DNA of 38,496 nt from an uncultured Oceanospirillales bacterium (GCA_947040555.1 CAMRBW010000022.1:1-38496); one strand, 5' to 3'; positions 1 to 8,829 are shown, numbered from the stretch's first letter. A program made the numbers and translations. The notes: generated by a model from the sequence alone, not told the origin.

Positions 1-42
1 TTCGATCCGGGTTATTCGATCCGGGTTATTCGATCCGGATTA
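1..42. repeat. 14-bp tandem repeat, three copies
   Basis: Three consecutive copies of TTCGATCCGGGTTA occupy the first 42 bases; the third differs at one position (GGATTA for GGGTTA). The array begins at base 1, so it may continue upstream. It lies in non-coding sequence before msbA and I see no known binding motif in it. Confidence 0.9.
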
Positions 43-211
43 TAAGAGTTTTTCTTCAACCATTTAGGGCAACATAGCCCGCTGGTGCAGTGAGCACATG
101 TACTCCTGCGTAACCTTGATGAATATATGACAGTTACTTATTTTTTCCGTCAGTTACAGCCGGTTGCAAACTGGAACGAACCATCCCCCATTACTATCTT
201 ATCCCTATAAC

Positions 212-253
212 CACGTACCTCTGCACTTACTGCACGTAGCTCTGCACTTACTG
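212..253. repeat. 21-bp tandem duplication upstream of msbA
   Basis: Two head-to-tail 21-base copies (212-232 and 233-253) beginning CACGTA and ending CACTTACTG differ at one base (C/G at the seventh position). They lie within the presumed 5' leader of msbA. Confidence 0.9.
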
Positions 254-319
254 AAAAGAGCCACACCGGTAGCTCTGTGTTATTATCGCTGGCTCTGTTT
301 ATTTACAGGTTTGTCATTT

Positions 320-2155
320 ATGACCGAGCGCTCCCGCCCCGATGAGAATGGGCTGGCGATTTACCTGCGCCTTCTGGGCTATGTGCGCCCTTACTGGCCA
401 TTCTTCGCCCTGAGTATTCTGGGCTACCTGATCTTCGCCCTCAGCCAGCCCCTGTTTCCCAAGCTGGTCGATTACTTCACCACCGCCCTGATTGGCGGCG
501 ACCAGACCTCCACCACCATTTGGGGGCTGGGGGAGGTCACACCCGAACAGCTGATCACCCTTGTTCCCCTCGGCATGGTCTGTATTGCGCTGTTTCGAGG
601 CATTGGCTCATTTATGGGCAATTACTATCTGGCCAAAGTCTCTCTGGGTGTGGTGCATGATTTGCGTACCCACCTGTTTAACGCCATGCTGCGCCTGCCT
701 AATCGCTTCTTTGACGACAATAACTCCGGTCACCTGATCTCCCGTATCACTTACAATGTGGGCGGTGTCACCACAGCAGCGACCGATGCGATTAAAGTTG
801 TAGTGCGGGAGGGGCTGAGTGTGCTCGCTATCCTCGGCTTCCTGTTCTGGACCGATTGGAAGCTGACCCTGATTTTTATCGCCATCATGCCGGTGATTGC
901 CGGGGTGGTGACCCTGACCAGCAAGCGCTTCAAAAAGCTCAGCAAAAAAATCCAGAACACCATGGGCGATGTTACCCATATCGCCTCGGAAACCATTACC
1001 AGCCATCGGGTGGTACGCAGCTTTGGTGGTGAACCCTACGAACAAAACCGTTTCCTGGCGGCCAGTATCGACAACACTGAAAAGGGTCTGAAGATGGTGC
1101 GCGTGGGTGCCATCATGACACCCACCCTGCAGCTGATTATTCTCTGCGCCATGGCCGCTCTGATGTATGCGGTGCTCTACCTGCAGAATATGGGTGGCTC
1201 CAGCAATACCCCTGGTGAACTGGTTGGCTTCCTGACCGCCGCCGGCCTGTTGCCCAAACCCCTGCGTCAGCTGAGTGAAGTGATACCCAACATTCAGAGA
1301 GGTATTGTCGCAGCTCAATCGGTGTTTGAACTGGTCGATGAACAGCCAGAGCAGGATGAAGGCACCCTGGAAGTGGAACGTGTTGAGGGTACGCTGGAGA
1401 TTCGCAATCTCTCATTCACCTATCCCAACAGCGATCGCCCGGCTCTGCAGGATATCAATCTCACCATAAAGGCGGGAGAAACCATCGCGCTGGTTGGCCG
1501 TTCCGGCAGCGGCAAGACGACACTGGCCAGTCTGCTGCCACGCTTCTACAACCATACGGTCGGCGATATTCTTCTCGATGGCGTGCCGATTGAGCAGTAC
1601 AAACTGAAGAATCTACGCAAACACATTGCACTGGTGACCCAGCAAGTCTCTCTCTTTAACGATACTGTCGCCAACAATATTGCCTACGGCGATCTGCGGG
1701 ACTGCGATGAAGAAGACATCCGTCTGGCAGCACGCTCCGCCTACGCCATGGAGTTTATCGAAGAGATGTCGGATGGTTTGCAGACTCTGGTCGGTGAAAA
1801 TGGCGTTTTGCTCTCCGGTGGTCAACGACAGCGTTTGGCTATTGCCCGGGCCATTCTCAAGGATGCTCCGTTACTGATCCTGGATGAAGCGACATCGGCG
1901 CTGGATACGGAATCCGAGCGTCATATCCAGTCGGCGCTGGATAACATAATGAAAAACCGGACGACGCTGGTCATTGCCCACCGTCTCTCCACCATTGAGA
2001 AGGCCAACCGCATTTTGGTGATGGATCACGGTCGTGTCGTCGAATCCGGAACACACGAAGAACTGCTGGCCCTGAATGGTGCTTACACCCGCCTTCACCA
2101 CCTTCATCATGAGGAAGGCAGCGAGGCCGCGACCGTAACCGAGATAATTGCATGA
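320..2155 (+). CDS. msbA: Lipid A export ATP-binding/permease protein MsbA
   Basis: This ABC exporter half-transporter flips core-lipid A across the inner membrane and works as a homodimer. The 611-residue product has an N-terminal six-helix membrane domain (about residues 25-330) followed by an ATPase domain. The Walker A motif GRSGSGKTT is near residue 393, the signature LSGGQRQRLAIARAI near 498, Walker B LLILDEATSALD near 520, and the H-loop is in VIAHRLST. The frame is open from 164, but ATG 320 is chosen because MTERSRPDENGLAIYLRLL aligns with the usual family N-terminus and the extra 52 residues come from a tandem repeat. The length is slightly over the E. coli protein (582). The stop overlaps the hldE start (ATGA at 2152-2155), so both LPS genes are probably co-translated. 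Confidence 0.95.
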   Translation: MTERSRPDENGLAIYLRLLGYVRPYWPFFALSILGYLIFALSQPLFPKLVDYFTTALIGGDQTSTTIWGLGEVTPEQLITLVPLGMVCIALFRGIGSFMGNYYLAKVSLGVVHDLRTHLFNAMLRLPNRFFDDNNSGHLISRITYNVGGVTTAATDAIKVVVREGLSVLAILGFLFWTDWKLTLIFIAIMPVIAGVVTLTSKRFKKLSKKIQNTMGDVTHIASETITSHRVVRSFGGEPYEQNRFLAASIDNTEKGLKMVRVGAIMTPTLQLIILCAMAALMYAVLYLQNMGGSSNTPGELVGFLTAAGLLPKPLRQLSEVIPNIQRGIVAAQSVFELVDEQPEQDEGTLEVERVEGTLEIRNLSFTYPNSDRPALQDINLTIKAGETIALVGRSGSGKTTLASLLPRFYNHTVGDILLDGVPIEQYKLKNLRKHIALVTQQVSLFNDTVANNIAYGDLRDCDEEDIRLAARSAYAMEFIEEMSDGLQTLVGENGVLLSGGQRQRLAIARAILKDAPLLILDEATSALDTESERHIQSALDNIMKNRTTLVIAHRLSTIEKANRILVMDHGRVVESGTHEELLALNGAYTRLHHLHHEEGSEAATVTEIIA

Positions 2156-3630
2156 AACTGACACTGCCCCGTTTTGATAAAGCCCGTGTTGTGGTGGCTG
2201 GCGATGTAATGCTGGATCGTTACTGGCACGGCGCCACAAAGCGTATTTCTCCTGAGGCACCAGTGCCTGTAGTTAACGTGACGGGTTCGGAGGATCGCCC
2301 CGGGGGAGCCGGCAACGTCGCCCTGAACATCACATCTCTGGGCACACCGGTCTGGCTGCTGGGTGCAACCGGCGATGACGAGGCCGCGGATAGTTTGACC
2401 AACTCGCTGAAATCAGCGGGGGTCAGCTGTGACTTTATCCGTCACAACGACGTGCCAACAATTACCAAACTGCGGGTGATCAGCCAGCACCAGCAACTGA
2501 TCCGCCTCGACTTTGAAGAGCCACTCCCGACAGGATTTCAGGAACAGATTCCCGAGCATCTGAACAAGCTGCTTGATAATGCCGATATGCTGGTGCTTTC
2601 GGATTATGGCAAGGGTACTCTGAAAAGCCCCCAGAGCCTGATCAAACTGGCTCGCCAGCGCAACATTCCGGTTCTGGCCGATCCTAAAGGGATCGATTTT
2701 CAAAAGTACCGGGGGGCCACGGTGATTACTCCGAACCTGAGCGAGTTTGAAGCGGTTGTTGGTCACTGTCCGGATGAACAGACGCTTATTCAGCGGGGTC
2801 AGAAACTGCGCGAGGAGCTTGAGCTGGACGCGTTGCTGATCACCCGCAGCGAGCATGGCATGACCTTGATTCGCAGAAATGAACCCGAAGTGCATTTCCC
2901 AACCCATGCCCGGGAAGTGTTTGATGTAACCGGTGCCGGCGATACAGTTATCGCTACTCTGGCAGCAGCGCTGGCCGCAGGTATGCCGCTGCCGGAAGCC
3001 ACGGCTCTGGCCAACATAGCCGCGGGCATTGTGGTTGGCAAACTGGGTGCTGCGACCGTCAGCATGCCGGAACTGCGTCGTGCAGTCAGCATGATTCATG
3101 GCGTTGAACGTGGTGTTATGTCCCGTGAGCAACTGGCAACGGTTATCGCAGATGCCAAGGCTCACGGTGAACGCATCGTGTTTACCAATGGCTGCTTTGA
3201 TATTCTCCATGCCGGTCATGTAGGTTATCTGAAACAAGCCCGAAAACTGGGTGATCGTCTTATTCTGGCCATTAACAACGACGCCTCTGTTCACCGCCTG
3301 AAAGGTGAAGGACGCCCCATCAATCCGGTTGAACGACGCATGACGGTACTGGCAGCTCTTGAAGCTGTTGACTGGGTCACTTCATTTTGCGAAGACACGC
3401 CGGAAGCACTGTTGGAAATGCTTAAACCGGATGTTCTGGTAAAAGGCGGTGATTACACAGTCGAACAGGTAGTTGGGGCAGAGATTGTCCACAAATACGG
3501 CGGCGAAGTTGCGGTGCTGGAGTTTCTGGACAACTGTTCCACGACTGCGATCGTGCACAGGATCCGTGATACAAACGCTGGGGCGCATTCTTTGATTCCT
3601 GAGGAACACATTGGGACTGAGAAGCACTGA
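2152..3630 (+). CDS. hldE: Bifunctional heptose-7-phosphate kinase / heptose-1-phosphate adenylyltransferase HldE
   Basis: HldE makes ADP-D-glycero-manno-heptose for the LPS inner core. The 492-residue protein is a fusion of two enzymes. Residues about 1-320 are a PfkB/ribokinase-type kinase with the GGAGNVALNI signature near residue 50 and the catalytic DVTGAGDT loop near 258-265. Residues about 340-480 are a cytidylyltransferase-fold domain with FTNGCFDILHAGHVGYL carrying the nucleotide-binding HxGH-type motif. Length matches the family (E. coli 477). It overlaps msbA by four bases; msbA-hldE linkage is also known in Pseudomonas. A REP-like hairpin follows the stop codon. Confidence 0.96.
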   Translation: MKLTLPRFDKARVVVAGDVMLDRYWHGATKRISPEAPVPVVNVTGSEDRPGGAGNVALNITSLGTPVWLLGATGDDEAADSLTNSLKSAGVSCDFIRHNDVPTITKLRVISQHQQLIRLDFEEPLPTGFQEQIPEHLNKLLDNADMLVLSDYGKGTLKSPQSLIKLARQRNIPVLADPKGIDFQKYRGATVITPNLSEFEAVVGHCPDEQTLIQRGQKLREELELDALLITRSEHGMTLIRRNEPEVHFPTHAREVFDVTGAGDTVIATLAAALAAGMPLPEATALANIAAGIVVGKLGAATVSMPELRRAVSMIHGVERGVMSREQLATVIADAKAHGERIVFTNGCFDILHAGHVGYLKQARKLGDRLILAINNDASVHRLKGEGRPINPVERRMTVLAALEAVDWVTSFCEDTPEALLEMLKPDVLVKGGDYTVEQVVGAEIVHKYGGEVAVLEFLDNCSTTAIVHRIRDTNAGAHSLIPEEHIGTEKH

Positions 3631-3637
3631 TAGATCA

Positions 3638-3667
3638 CTGTCACTCCTGCCTTCGCGGGAGTGACAG
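3638..3667. repeat. REP-like palindromic element after hldE
   Basis: A 13-bp stem (CTGTCACTCCTGC paired with GCGGGAGTGACAG, one G-T pair) closes a 4-base loop CTTC. There is no T-run, so it is not a classical terminator. It shares the CCTGCC...GCGGGA core with the hairpin at 28134-28159, which suggests a dispersed extragenic palindrome between the convergent hldE and fadD genes. Confidence 0.6.
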
Positions 3668-3676
3668 CGGTACGAT

Positions 3677-3704
3677 TAAGCCTCAGGAGCTAAGCCTCAG
3701 GAGC
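3677..3704. repeat. 14-bp tandem duplication over the fadD stop
   Basis: TAAGCCTCAGGAGC occurs twice head to tail (3677-3690 and 3691-3704). The second copy contains the minus-strand TGA stop of fadD (3697-3699), so the copy just downstream in the gene's direction repeats the last codons and stop. Confidence 0.92.
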
Positions 3705-5430
3705 TCACCTTCGTGCTTTGTGAATCTTTCTGCTCCCGCCGAAACTCGGCTTTCAACTCCTTTCTCAATACCTTGCCCACAGGGGTAACCGGTAACTCCT
3801 TGCGAAATACAACCTGTTTAGGCACTTTATAAGCGGCCATTCGTTCACGACACCAGTTGATTACGTCGTCTTCGCGCAAAGATGTATTGATCGGGATAAC
3901 ATAGAGACGCGGCGCCTCACCCGTCTTCTCATCCGGAACACCAATGCAGGCACAATTTATGACGCTGGGATGTCCGGCAACAACATTCTCGATCTCATTG
4001 GGATAGACATTAAAACCAGAGACCAAAATCATATCTTTGATACGGTCAACGATTTTTATAAAACCATCGTCTTCCAATAAGGCAACGTCACCGGTTTTTA
4101 ACCAGCCTTCATCATTTAGAACTTTGGCGGTCTCATCAGCACGACGCCAATAGCCATTCATGACCTGTGGCCCTCTCGCACACAACTCACCCGGCTCTCC
4201 CTGTGGTACCACCTCACCCTCAGCATCAATAAATTTGATCTGTGTAGAAGGCAGGGGCATACCCGCCGTTCCAGGTCGTGCAGCCGAACCGAGAGGATTA
4301 ATGCTGACAACAGGAGAACATTCGGTCAAACCGTAACCTTCCGATATGCGACAACCGGTAATACCTTCCCATCGTCGTGCAGTCTCCTCCTGCAGAGCAG
4401 TACCACCGGACAGGGTTATTTTCAGGGCGCTGAAATCCAGTTTTTTAAATTCCGGGTGCTCCATCAGAGCAACAAACAGGGTGTTGAGACCGGCAAAAAA
4501 AGTAAATTTATGATTCTTAATAGCTTTGATAAACAACCCGGCATCCCTCGGATTGGCTACCAATACACTGTGCTGCCCCATATAAGGCAGACACATCAGA
4601 TTCACGATAAAAGCGTAAATATGGTAGAGCGGCAAGGGTGCAATAGCGATTTCCTGCCCGGGTTCCATCCAGCGTGATCCATCATCACGCACCTGCCCGA
4701 GACAGGCATCAATCTGTGCGACATTGGCAAGCAGGTTGCCATGGGTCAACATTGCACCCTTAGCGATACCTGTCGTACCTCCCGTGTATTGCAGTACGGC
4801 GATATCGTCACGGGTACGCGGCTGAGGGGTAAAGTGAGGGGAACTTTTGCCGAGAGCCAACACATCCCGAAATTTCAAGGCCTTGGGCAAATCAAAATGA
4901 GGAACCAGTTTTTTTACATGGCGAACCAGACCGTTCACCAGCCAGCGTTTAGGCGCAGGAACAAGGTCAGCCAAGCTGGTGCGAACCAGATACTCGATCG
5001 GAGTATCACTGACAACCTCCTCCACCGTACTGCCGAAATTTTCCAGAAAGACCAGTGCTCTGGCACCGGAATCATTTAACTGATGTCTTAACTCACGTGC
5101 AGTGTAAAGCGGATTGGTATTCACAATGACCAAACCGGCCCGCAGCGCGCCAAAAGCCACCACTGGATATTGCAGCAAATTGGGCAACTGGATCGCAATA
5201 CGATCCCCCTGTTTTAAACTGGTGTCGTTCTGTAGCCAGGCAGCGAACTGCGCACTGAGGCGATCAATATCCTGATAGGTGAGAGTGTGTCCAATTCCGG
5301 TAAAGGCCGGACGCTCGGAGAAGTCTTGGAACGACTCCTCGATTAACTCAATCAAAGAGTTGTACTGCAATGGTGCGGTTTCAGTAGGCACACCTGCAGG
5401 CCTCTTGTCATCCCAGAAGGCTGAGTCCAT
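3697..5430 (-). CDS. fadD: Long-chain-fatty-acid--CoA ligase FadD
   Basis: This AMP-forming acyl-CoA synthetase activates long-chain fatty acids at the inner face of the membrane for beta-oxidation or lipid synthesis. The 577-residue product has the ANL-superfamily P-loop YTGGTTGIAKGAMLTHGN at about 215-232, the GYGLTECSP adenylation motif, and the C-terminal GWLKTGDVA and DRIKDMILVSGFNVYPNEIE segments that include the FadD signature. The catalytic lysine lies in PVTPVGKVLRKEL. The N-terminus MDSAFWDDKRPAGVP matches FadD proteins, supporting this ATG, and an AGGA lies about nine bases upstream. It is monocistronic; a 28-bp inverted repeat about 100 bp upstream may be its operator. Confidence 0.95.
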   Translation of the reverse strand: MDSAFWDDKRPAGVPTETAPLQYNSLIELIEESFQDFSERPAFTGIGHTLTYQDIDRLSAQFAAWLQNDTSLKQGDRIAIQLPNLLQYPVVAFGALRAGLVIVNTNPLYTARELRHQLNDSGARALVFLENFGSTVEEVVSDTPIEYLVRTSLADLVPAPKRWLVNGLVRHVKKLVPHFDLPKALKFRDVLALGKSSPHFTPQPRTRDDIAVLQYTGGTTGIAKGAMLTHGNLLANVAQIDACLGQVRDDGSRWMEPGQEIAIAPLPLYHIYAFIVNLMCLPYMGQHSVLVANPRDAGLFIKAIKNHKFTFFAGLNTLFVALMEHPEFKKLDFSALKITLSGGTALQEETARRWEGITGCRISEGYGLTECSPVVSINPLGSAARPGTAGMPLPSTQIKFIDAEGEVVPQGEPGELCARGPQVMNGYWRRADETAKVLNDEGWLKTGDVALLEDDGFIKIVDRIKDMILVSGFNVYPNEIENVVAGHPSVINCACIGVPDEKTGEAPRLYVIPINTSLREDDVINWCRERMAAYKVPKQVVFRKELPVTPVGKVLRKELKAEFRREQKDSQSTKVSS

Positions 5431-5527
5431 TTGCGATTCCTGTTTTGGTTATTCTTCTATCATGGAAATGCAAACCCCTATTTCCACAACTCGAGGTGTG
5501 GCCAGCACTTCCCGCTCATGGCTATTG

Positions 5528-5555
5528 TTTACCATTATGACCTTCTCATGGTAAA
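5528..5555. promoter_or_regulatory. Inverted repeat upstream of fadD (possible operator)
   Basis: TTTACCAT and ATGGTAAA form a perfect 8-bp inverted repeat separated by 12 bases, in the region between fadD (minus) and the gene at 5683 (plus). It does not match FadR or PsrA consensus sites that I recall. An operator role is inferred from position and symmetry only. Confidence 0.4.
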
Positions 5556-5682
5556 TATGACAATGCAGCAACCCAGCTCCCAAAAACCTGGCTCTTGAAA
5601 CAGTGTAAAATTCTTCATCAGACGACCACCTTCTGCTCTTTACAAAATGTTAAGGTTGGGGCACCCTCATAGTCATATTATT

Positions 5683-5982
5683 ATGGCTGCCGAGACCTTG
5701 GAAATAGACTATCGCTTCATTGCCTGTCAAGAACGCTTTCATCAATTATCTCACCGCATCAACATTCAGCAGCTGGTTGAAGACTTTAACTACCTGCGTT
5801 CCAAAGCCCGCAATCAAGGTATACATGCCCGTCCGGAGACTGTCTCGTTTATCACTCGCCATATTGATCTCCTTGCTGTTGTTGAAGATCTGAATAGTGG
5901 TCAGGAAGAGTCACGCACTCTGTTAAACAGCCTGGTGAGTGAGCTTTACGATCTTAAATTTGAGGCAATATTGGCACATTGA
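5683..5982 (+). CDS. Hypothetical protein, about 99 residues
   Basis: I do not recognise this protein. The frame is open from ATG 5647, but the internal start MAAETLEIDYRF at 5683 looks more like a natural N-terminus; neither start has a clear Shine-Dalgarno sequence. The product is soluble, with no membrane segment or signal peptide, and appears largely helical with many charged residues (EDFNYLRSKARNQG, VVEDLNSGQEESRTLLNSLV). It has one cysteine. It stands alone between fadD and the rRNA methyltransferase gene. Codon use looks like its neighbours, which argues for a real gene. Confidence 0.6.
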   Translation: MAAETLEIDYRFIACQERFHQLSHRINIQQLVEDFNYLRSKARNQGIHARPETVSFITRHIDLLAVVEDLNSGQEESRTLLNSLVSELYDLKFEAILAH

Positions 5983-6050
5983 CCTATTGTCTATGCACTG
6001 CGGATTACCGTTATATTGTGAACGAGACTGGCTCTCTAACGCTCATCCCT

Positions 6051-6056
6051 TATAAT
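6051..6056 (+). promoter_or_regulatory. Probable -10 element for the rlmI-like gene
   Basis: A perfect TATAAT lies 35 bases before ATG 6092. No good -35 hexamer is found at 16-18 bp, so the promoter call rests on the -10 and its position. Confidence 0.4.
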
Positions 6057-6091
6057 CCGCCGATTATTGCTAAAACAGTCCCCTGCACACT

Positions 6092-7285
6092 ATGAATTTA
6101 CCAACTCTTCGTCTCAAGAAAAACGCCGACCGTCGCTTAAAAGCGGGGCACCTCTGGATCTACAGTAACGAAATCGATACCGAAGCAACGCCCCTAACTG
6201 CGATGACACCGGGTCAACAGGCGGTTATTGAAACGGCCTCCGGCAAGGCCATGGGTATCGCCTACGTCAATCCGAACACGCTGATTTGTGGTCGTATTGT
6301 TAGCCGCGATACCAAACATGCGCTGGATTCTTCACTACTGGTACACAGAATAAAAATCGCCCTGAGCCTGCGCGAACGACTGTTCTCCGAGCCATGCTAC
6401 CGCCTGGTCTACGGTGACAGCGACAACCTGTCTGGTCTGGTCGTTGACCGTTTCCATGACTATCTGGTGGTTCAAATCGGCACAATCGGTATGGAGCTGA
6501 TCCGCGATGAGATCGTTGACGCACTGGTCAAGGTGCTGAAGCCGACAGGTATTTTGCTGAGAAATAACGGCGGCGCACGCTCCCTTGAGAGCTTGCCGGA
6601 GTATATCGAAGTCGCTTACGGTGAAGTGCCTGACGAGTTGCCACTGGTCGAGAACGACACCCAGTTCCTCGCCCCGGTTCGGGATGGTCAAAAGACAGGT
6701 TGGTTCTATGACCACCGCCCTGCACGCGCCATGCTAAACAGCATTGCCAAAGGCCAGCGGGTTCTGGATGTTTTCAGTTATATTGGTGGGTGGGGTGTGC
6801 AAGCTGCACGACATGGTGCCAGCGAAGTTTTCTGTATCGACAGCTCTTCTCTGGCGCTGGATTATGTCCATAAAAGCGCTGAGCTGAACGGCGTTGGCGA
6901 CAAGGTTGCCACCATGGAAGGTGATGCTTTTGCAGCGCTGAAAGAGCTGCATACCTCTCAGGAACGCTTTGACATTGTCGTGATCGATCCGCCCGCCTTT
7001 ATCAAACGCAAAAAAGACATTCGCAACGGTGAACAAGCGTATCGTCGCATAAATGAGATGGCCATGCGCCTGTTGGGTCAGAACGGTATTCTGGTCAGCG
7101 GCTCCTGCTCAATGCATCTGCAGCGTGACTCTCTGGTTGATATTTTGCGGGCATCCGCCCGTCATATTGACCGGGAGATCCAACTGTTTGCCGAGTGCCA
7201 TCAGGGTGCGGACCACCCGATTCACCCAGCAATCCCCGAAACCGCCTATATCAAGGCGATGTTTGGCCGTGTATTGCGCGTCTAA
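6092..7285 (+). CDS. rlmI: Class I SAM-dependent rRNA methyltransferase, RlmI type
   Basis: This is predicted to be a 23S rRNA (cytosine-5) methyltransferase; E. coli RlmI modifies C1962. The 397-residue protein (E. coli 396) has an N-terminal PUA-like RNA-binding domain (LRLKKNADRRLKAGHLWIYSNEI, residues 1-75), a central domain, and a Rossmann methyltransferase domain. SAM-binding motif I is VLDVFSYIGGWGVQAA near residue 225, and the VIDPPAFIKRKKD catalytic segment follows near 300. The cysteine in GSCSMH, near residue 345, is the likely nucleophile or partner. It is convergent with the small gene at 7289, with only three bases between stops. The family is firm; the exact target base is inferred. 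Confidence 0.88.
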   Translation: MNLPTLRLKKNADRRLKAGHLWIYSNEIDTEATPLTAMTPGQQAVIETASGKAMGIAYVNPNTLICGRIVSRDTKHALDSSLLVHRIKIALSLRERLFSEPCYRLVYGDSDNLSGLVVDRFHDYLVVQIGTIGMELIRDEIVDALVKVLKPTGILLRNNGGARSLESLPEYIEVAYGEVPDELPLVENDTQFLAPVRDGQKTGWFYDHRPARAMLNSIAKGQRVLDVFSYIGGWGVQAARHGASEVFCIDSSSLALDYVHKSAELNGVGDKVATMEGDAFAALKELHTSQERFDIVVIDPPAFIKRKKDIRNGEQAYRRINEMAMRLLGQNGILVSGSCSMHLQRDSLVDILRASARHIDREIQLFAECHQGADHPIHPAIPETAYIKAMFGRVLRV

Positions 7286-7288
7286 CCT

Positions 7289-7579
7289 TTAAAAGACGCA
7301 GGAACGCTCCGTATTGCGCACTGATGCGGGGCTTTTCTGTCCCTGTGCTCTTTCTGCCCGTCCGCGCGCGTAGGCTTTATCAAGCTCGGAAACACCAAAC
7401 ATTATACCGCTACTCTGAAAGGCTTCAGCTCCCATTTGGAGTGCCGCTACTTCTGCCCGCTGAATCCAACCCCCACCCTTGGCACTGTCGCCGTCCATAT
7501 ATGACATAACACCGGCAGCGTATAGAGTAAGAATATCTTCGATACGTTCTTCACTGTTCATCATGTTTTCTGTGATCAT
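7289..7579 (-). CDS. Hypothetical protein, 96 residues
   Basis: I do not recognise this gene. Although the frame opens at 7639, ATG 7579 is chosen because an AAGGGG Shine-Dalgarno lies seven bases upstream. The product MITENMMNSEERIEDILTL... is soluble and mainly helical, with a Gly-rich turn (DSAKGGGW), a second helical part (SELDKAYARGRAERAQGQK) and one cysteine three residues from the C-terminus. No signal peptide or membrane helix is seen. Its stop lies three bases from the rlmI stop, and its promoter must lie in the 285-base gap shared with the divergent DyP peroxidase gene. Confidence 0.65.
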   Translation of the reverse strand: MITENMMNSEERIEDILTLYAAGVMSYMDGDSAKGGGWIQRAEVAALQMGAEAFQSSGIMFGVSELDKAYARGRAERAQGQKSPASVRNTERSCVF

Positions 7580-7802
7580 GAAAATACCCCTTGATTCTCT
7601 TTTGTCTGCCTTAGATGTTATACGGCAGCACTGGTTCAATGATTTGGGCTATTTCAGCAAAACTTTGCAAAAACAAACGGCTGTTTCTTTCCAGTAACGT
7701 ACAGAAACAAGACGACTCTGTTTGTTACAAACCCGATTTACCCTCACAAGGCATTGATTCTACCCTTGGTTCGGGTAGAAAATGCAGGCGACCAAACCGG
7801 AG

Positions 7803-7846
7803 GATAACTCCGAAATAACTCTGAAATAACTTCTAAATAACTACTC
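7803..7846. repeat. 11-bp imperfect tandem repeat, four copies, upstream of the DyP gene
   Basis: Four units in exact 11-base register (GATAACTCCGA, AATAACTCTGA, AATAACTTCTA, AATAACTACTC) end just before the AAGGGG ribosome-binding site of the peroxidase gene. The period is close to one helical turn. The array could be a protein-binding array or a slippage product. Confidence 0.75.
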
Positions 7847-7864
7847 TAAAGGGGAAACACCACC

Positions 7865-8782
7865 ATGTCTGCTCCTCAGTCTGGCATTCTGCCTGAAGCG
7901 AATTCTGACGCGACCTTTCTGGTACTGTTACTTAACAACGATACACACAGCCTGACCACTGTCCGCCAATTTGCCAAAACATTTCCTGGCAAGGTTGAGG
8001 AGCTTCGTCAGCGCCACCCGGACAGCAAACTTTCCGCCACTCTGGCGTTTGGCAGTGCCGCCTGGACTCTGCTGTTCCACGACAAGGACTATCCTTCCGA
8101 GCTTACCCCTTTTGTTGCCCTACGCAACGACGACAGACTGGCACCTTCCACACAAGGAGACGTACTGATACATATCCGTTCCAACAGAAAGGATGTGAAT
8201 TTTGAACTCAGTCGTATGATTATGGAACAACTGGGAGAAAGTGTACGACGGGAGGAGGAAGTTTCCGGTTTCCGTTATCTGGATTCACGGGATATCACCG
8301 GTTTTGTAGACGGCACCGAAAATCCGACCGGGGATAACCGTGCCGCTGTTACCCTGATTCCTGAAGGTCAGCCTCTGGCCGGTGGTAGTTATATCCACTG
8401 CCAGCGCTACATTCACAATATGCCACACTGGAATGCCTGCCCGGCTCACCAGCAAGAGCAGGTGATTGGTCGGACCAAGGAAGAGAACATCGAATTTTCC
8501 AGTGAAGAAAAAGCGCCAACGGCTCATATCAAGCGGGTCAACCTCAAGGAGAACGGCAAGAGTCTGGAGATCCTGCGCCACAGCATGCCCTATGGTGACT
8601 CCAGGGAACATGGTCTGTTTTTTATCGCCTATGCCCACACCGCGCGTCACTTCAATCTGATGCTTGAGCAGATGATTCATGCCGATACCAACGGCCATTA
8701 TGATCACCTGATGCGTTACACACAGGCGGTCAGCGGCACGGCATTTTTCGCGCCAAGCCTTGGTTTTCTGGACGCCTTATAA
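7865..8782 (+). CDS. DyP-type haem peroxidase (YfeX-like)
   Basis: This dye-decolorising peroxidase family member is expected to use haem and H2O2 to oxidise small organic substrates, porphyrinogens in the E. coli YfeX case. The 305-residue protein is close to YfeX (299). The distal GxxDG motif appears as GFVDGTENP with Asp149. The proximal haem ligand is most likely His221 in AHIKRVNL, ahead of EILRHSMPYGD. There is no Tat or Sec signal, so it is cytoplasmic or an encapsulin cargo; no encapsulin gene is in view. The start is supported by AAGGGG about ten bases upstream. Four 11-bp repeats precede it, and the alkyltransferase-like gene follows closely. Confidence 0.9.
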   Translation: MSAPQSGILPEANSDATFLVLLLNNDTHSLTTVRQFAKTFPGKVEELRQRHPDSKLSATLAFGSAAWTLLFHDKDYPSELTPFVALRNDDRLAPSTQGDVLIHIRSNRKDVNFELSRMIMEQLGESVRREEEVSGFRYLDSRDITGFVDGTENPTGDNRAAVTLIPEGQPLAGGSYIHCQRYIHNMPHWNACPAHQQEQVIGRTKEENIEFSSEEKAPTAHIKRVNLKENGKSLEILRHSMPYGDSREHGLFFIAYAHTARHFNLMLEQMIHADTNGHYDHLMRYTQAVSGTAFFAPSLGFLDAL

Positions 8783-8829
8783 GGCGTGATATGCTTACCA
8801 GCCAGATAAACAGGACAGGAAGAGCATCG

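Larger units (their letters stand above)
1..319. other. Non-coding region upstream of msbA
   Basis: This 319-base stretch holds the 14-bp array at its left edge and a 21-bp tandem duplication at 212-253. Although a frame is open from 164, the predicted peptide there mostly reflects the 21-bp duplication (a repeated LHLL-type peptide) and does not resemble MsbA. No confident promoter was found; the msbA promoter is presumably here or upstream of the window. Confidence 0.6.

Noticed and set aside
164..319. N-terminal extension of MsbA by 52 residues
   Set aside because: The extension comes from a 21-bp tandem duplication and does not resemble MsbA; ATG 320 fits the family.
2413..3294. 293-residue minus-strand frame
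   Set aside because: It is a shadow of hldE, which has complete motifs in the plus frame.
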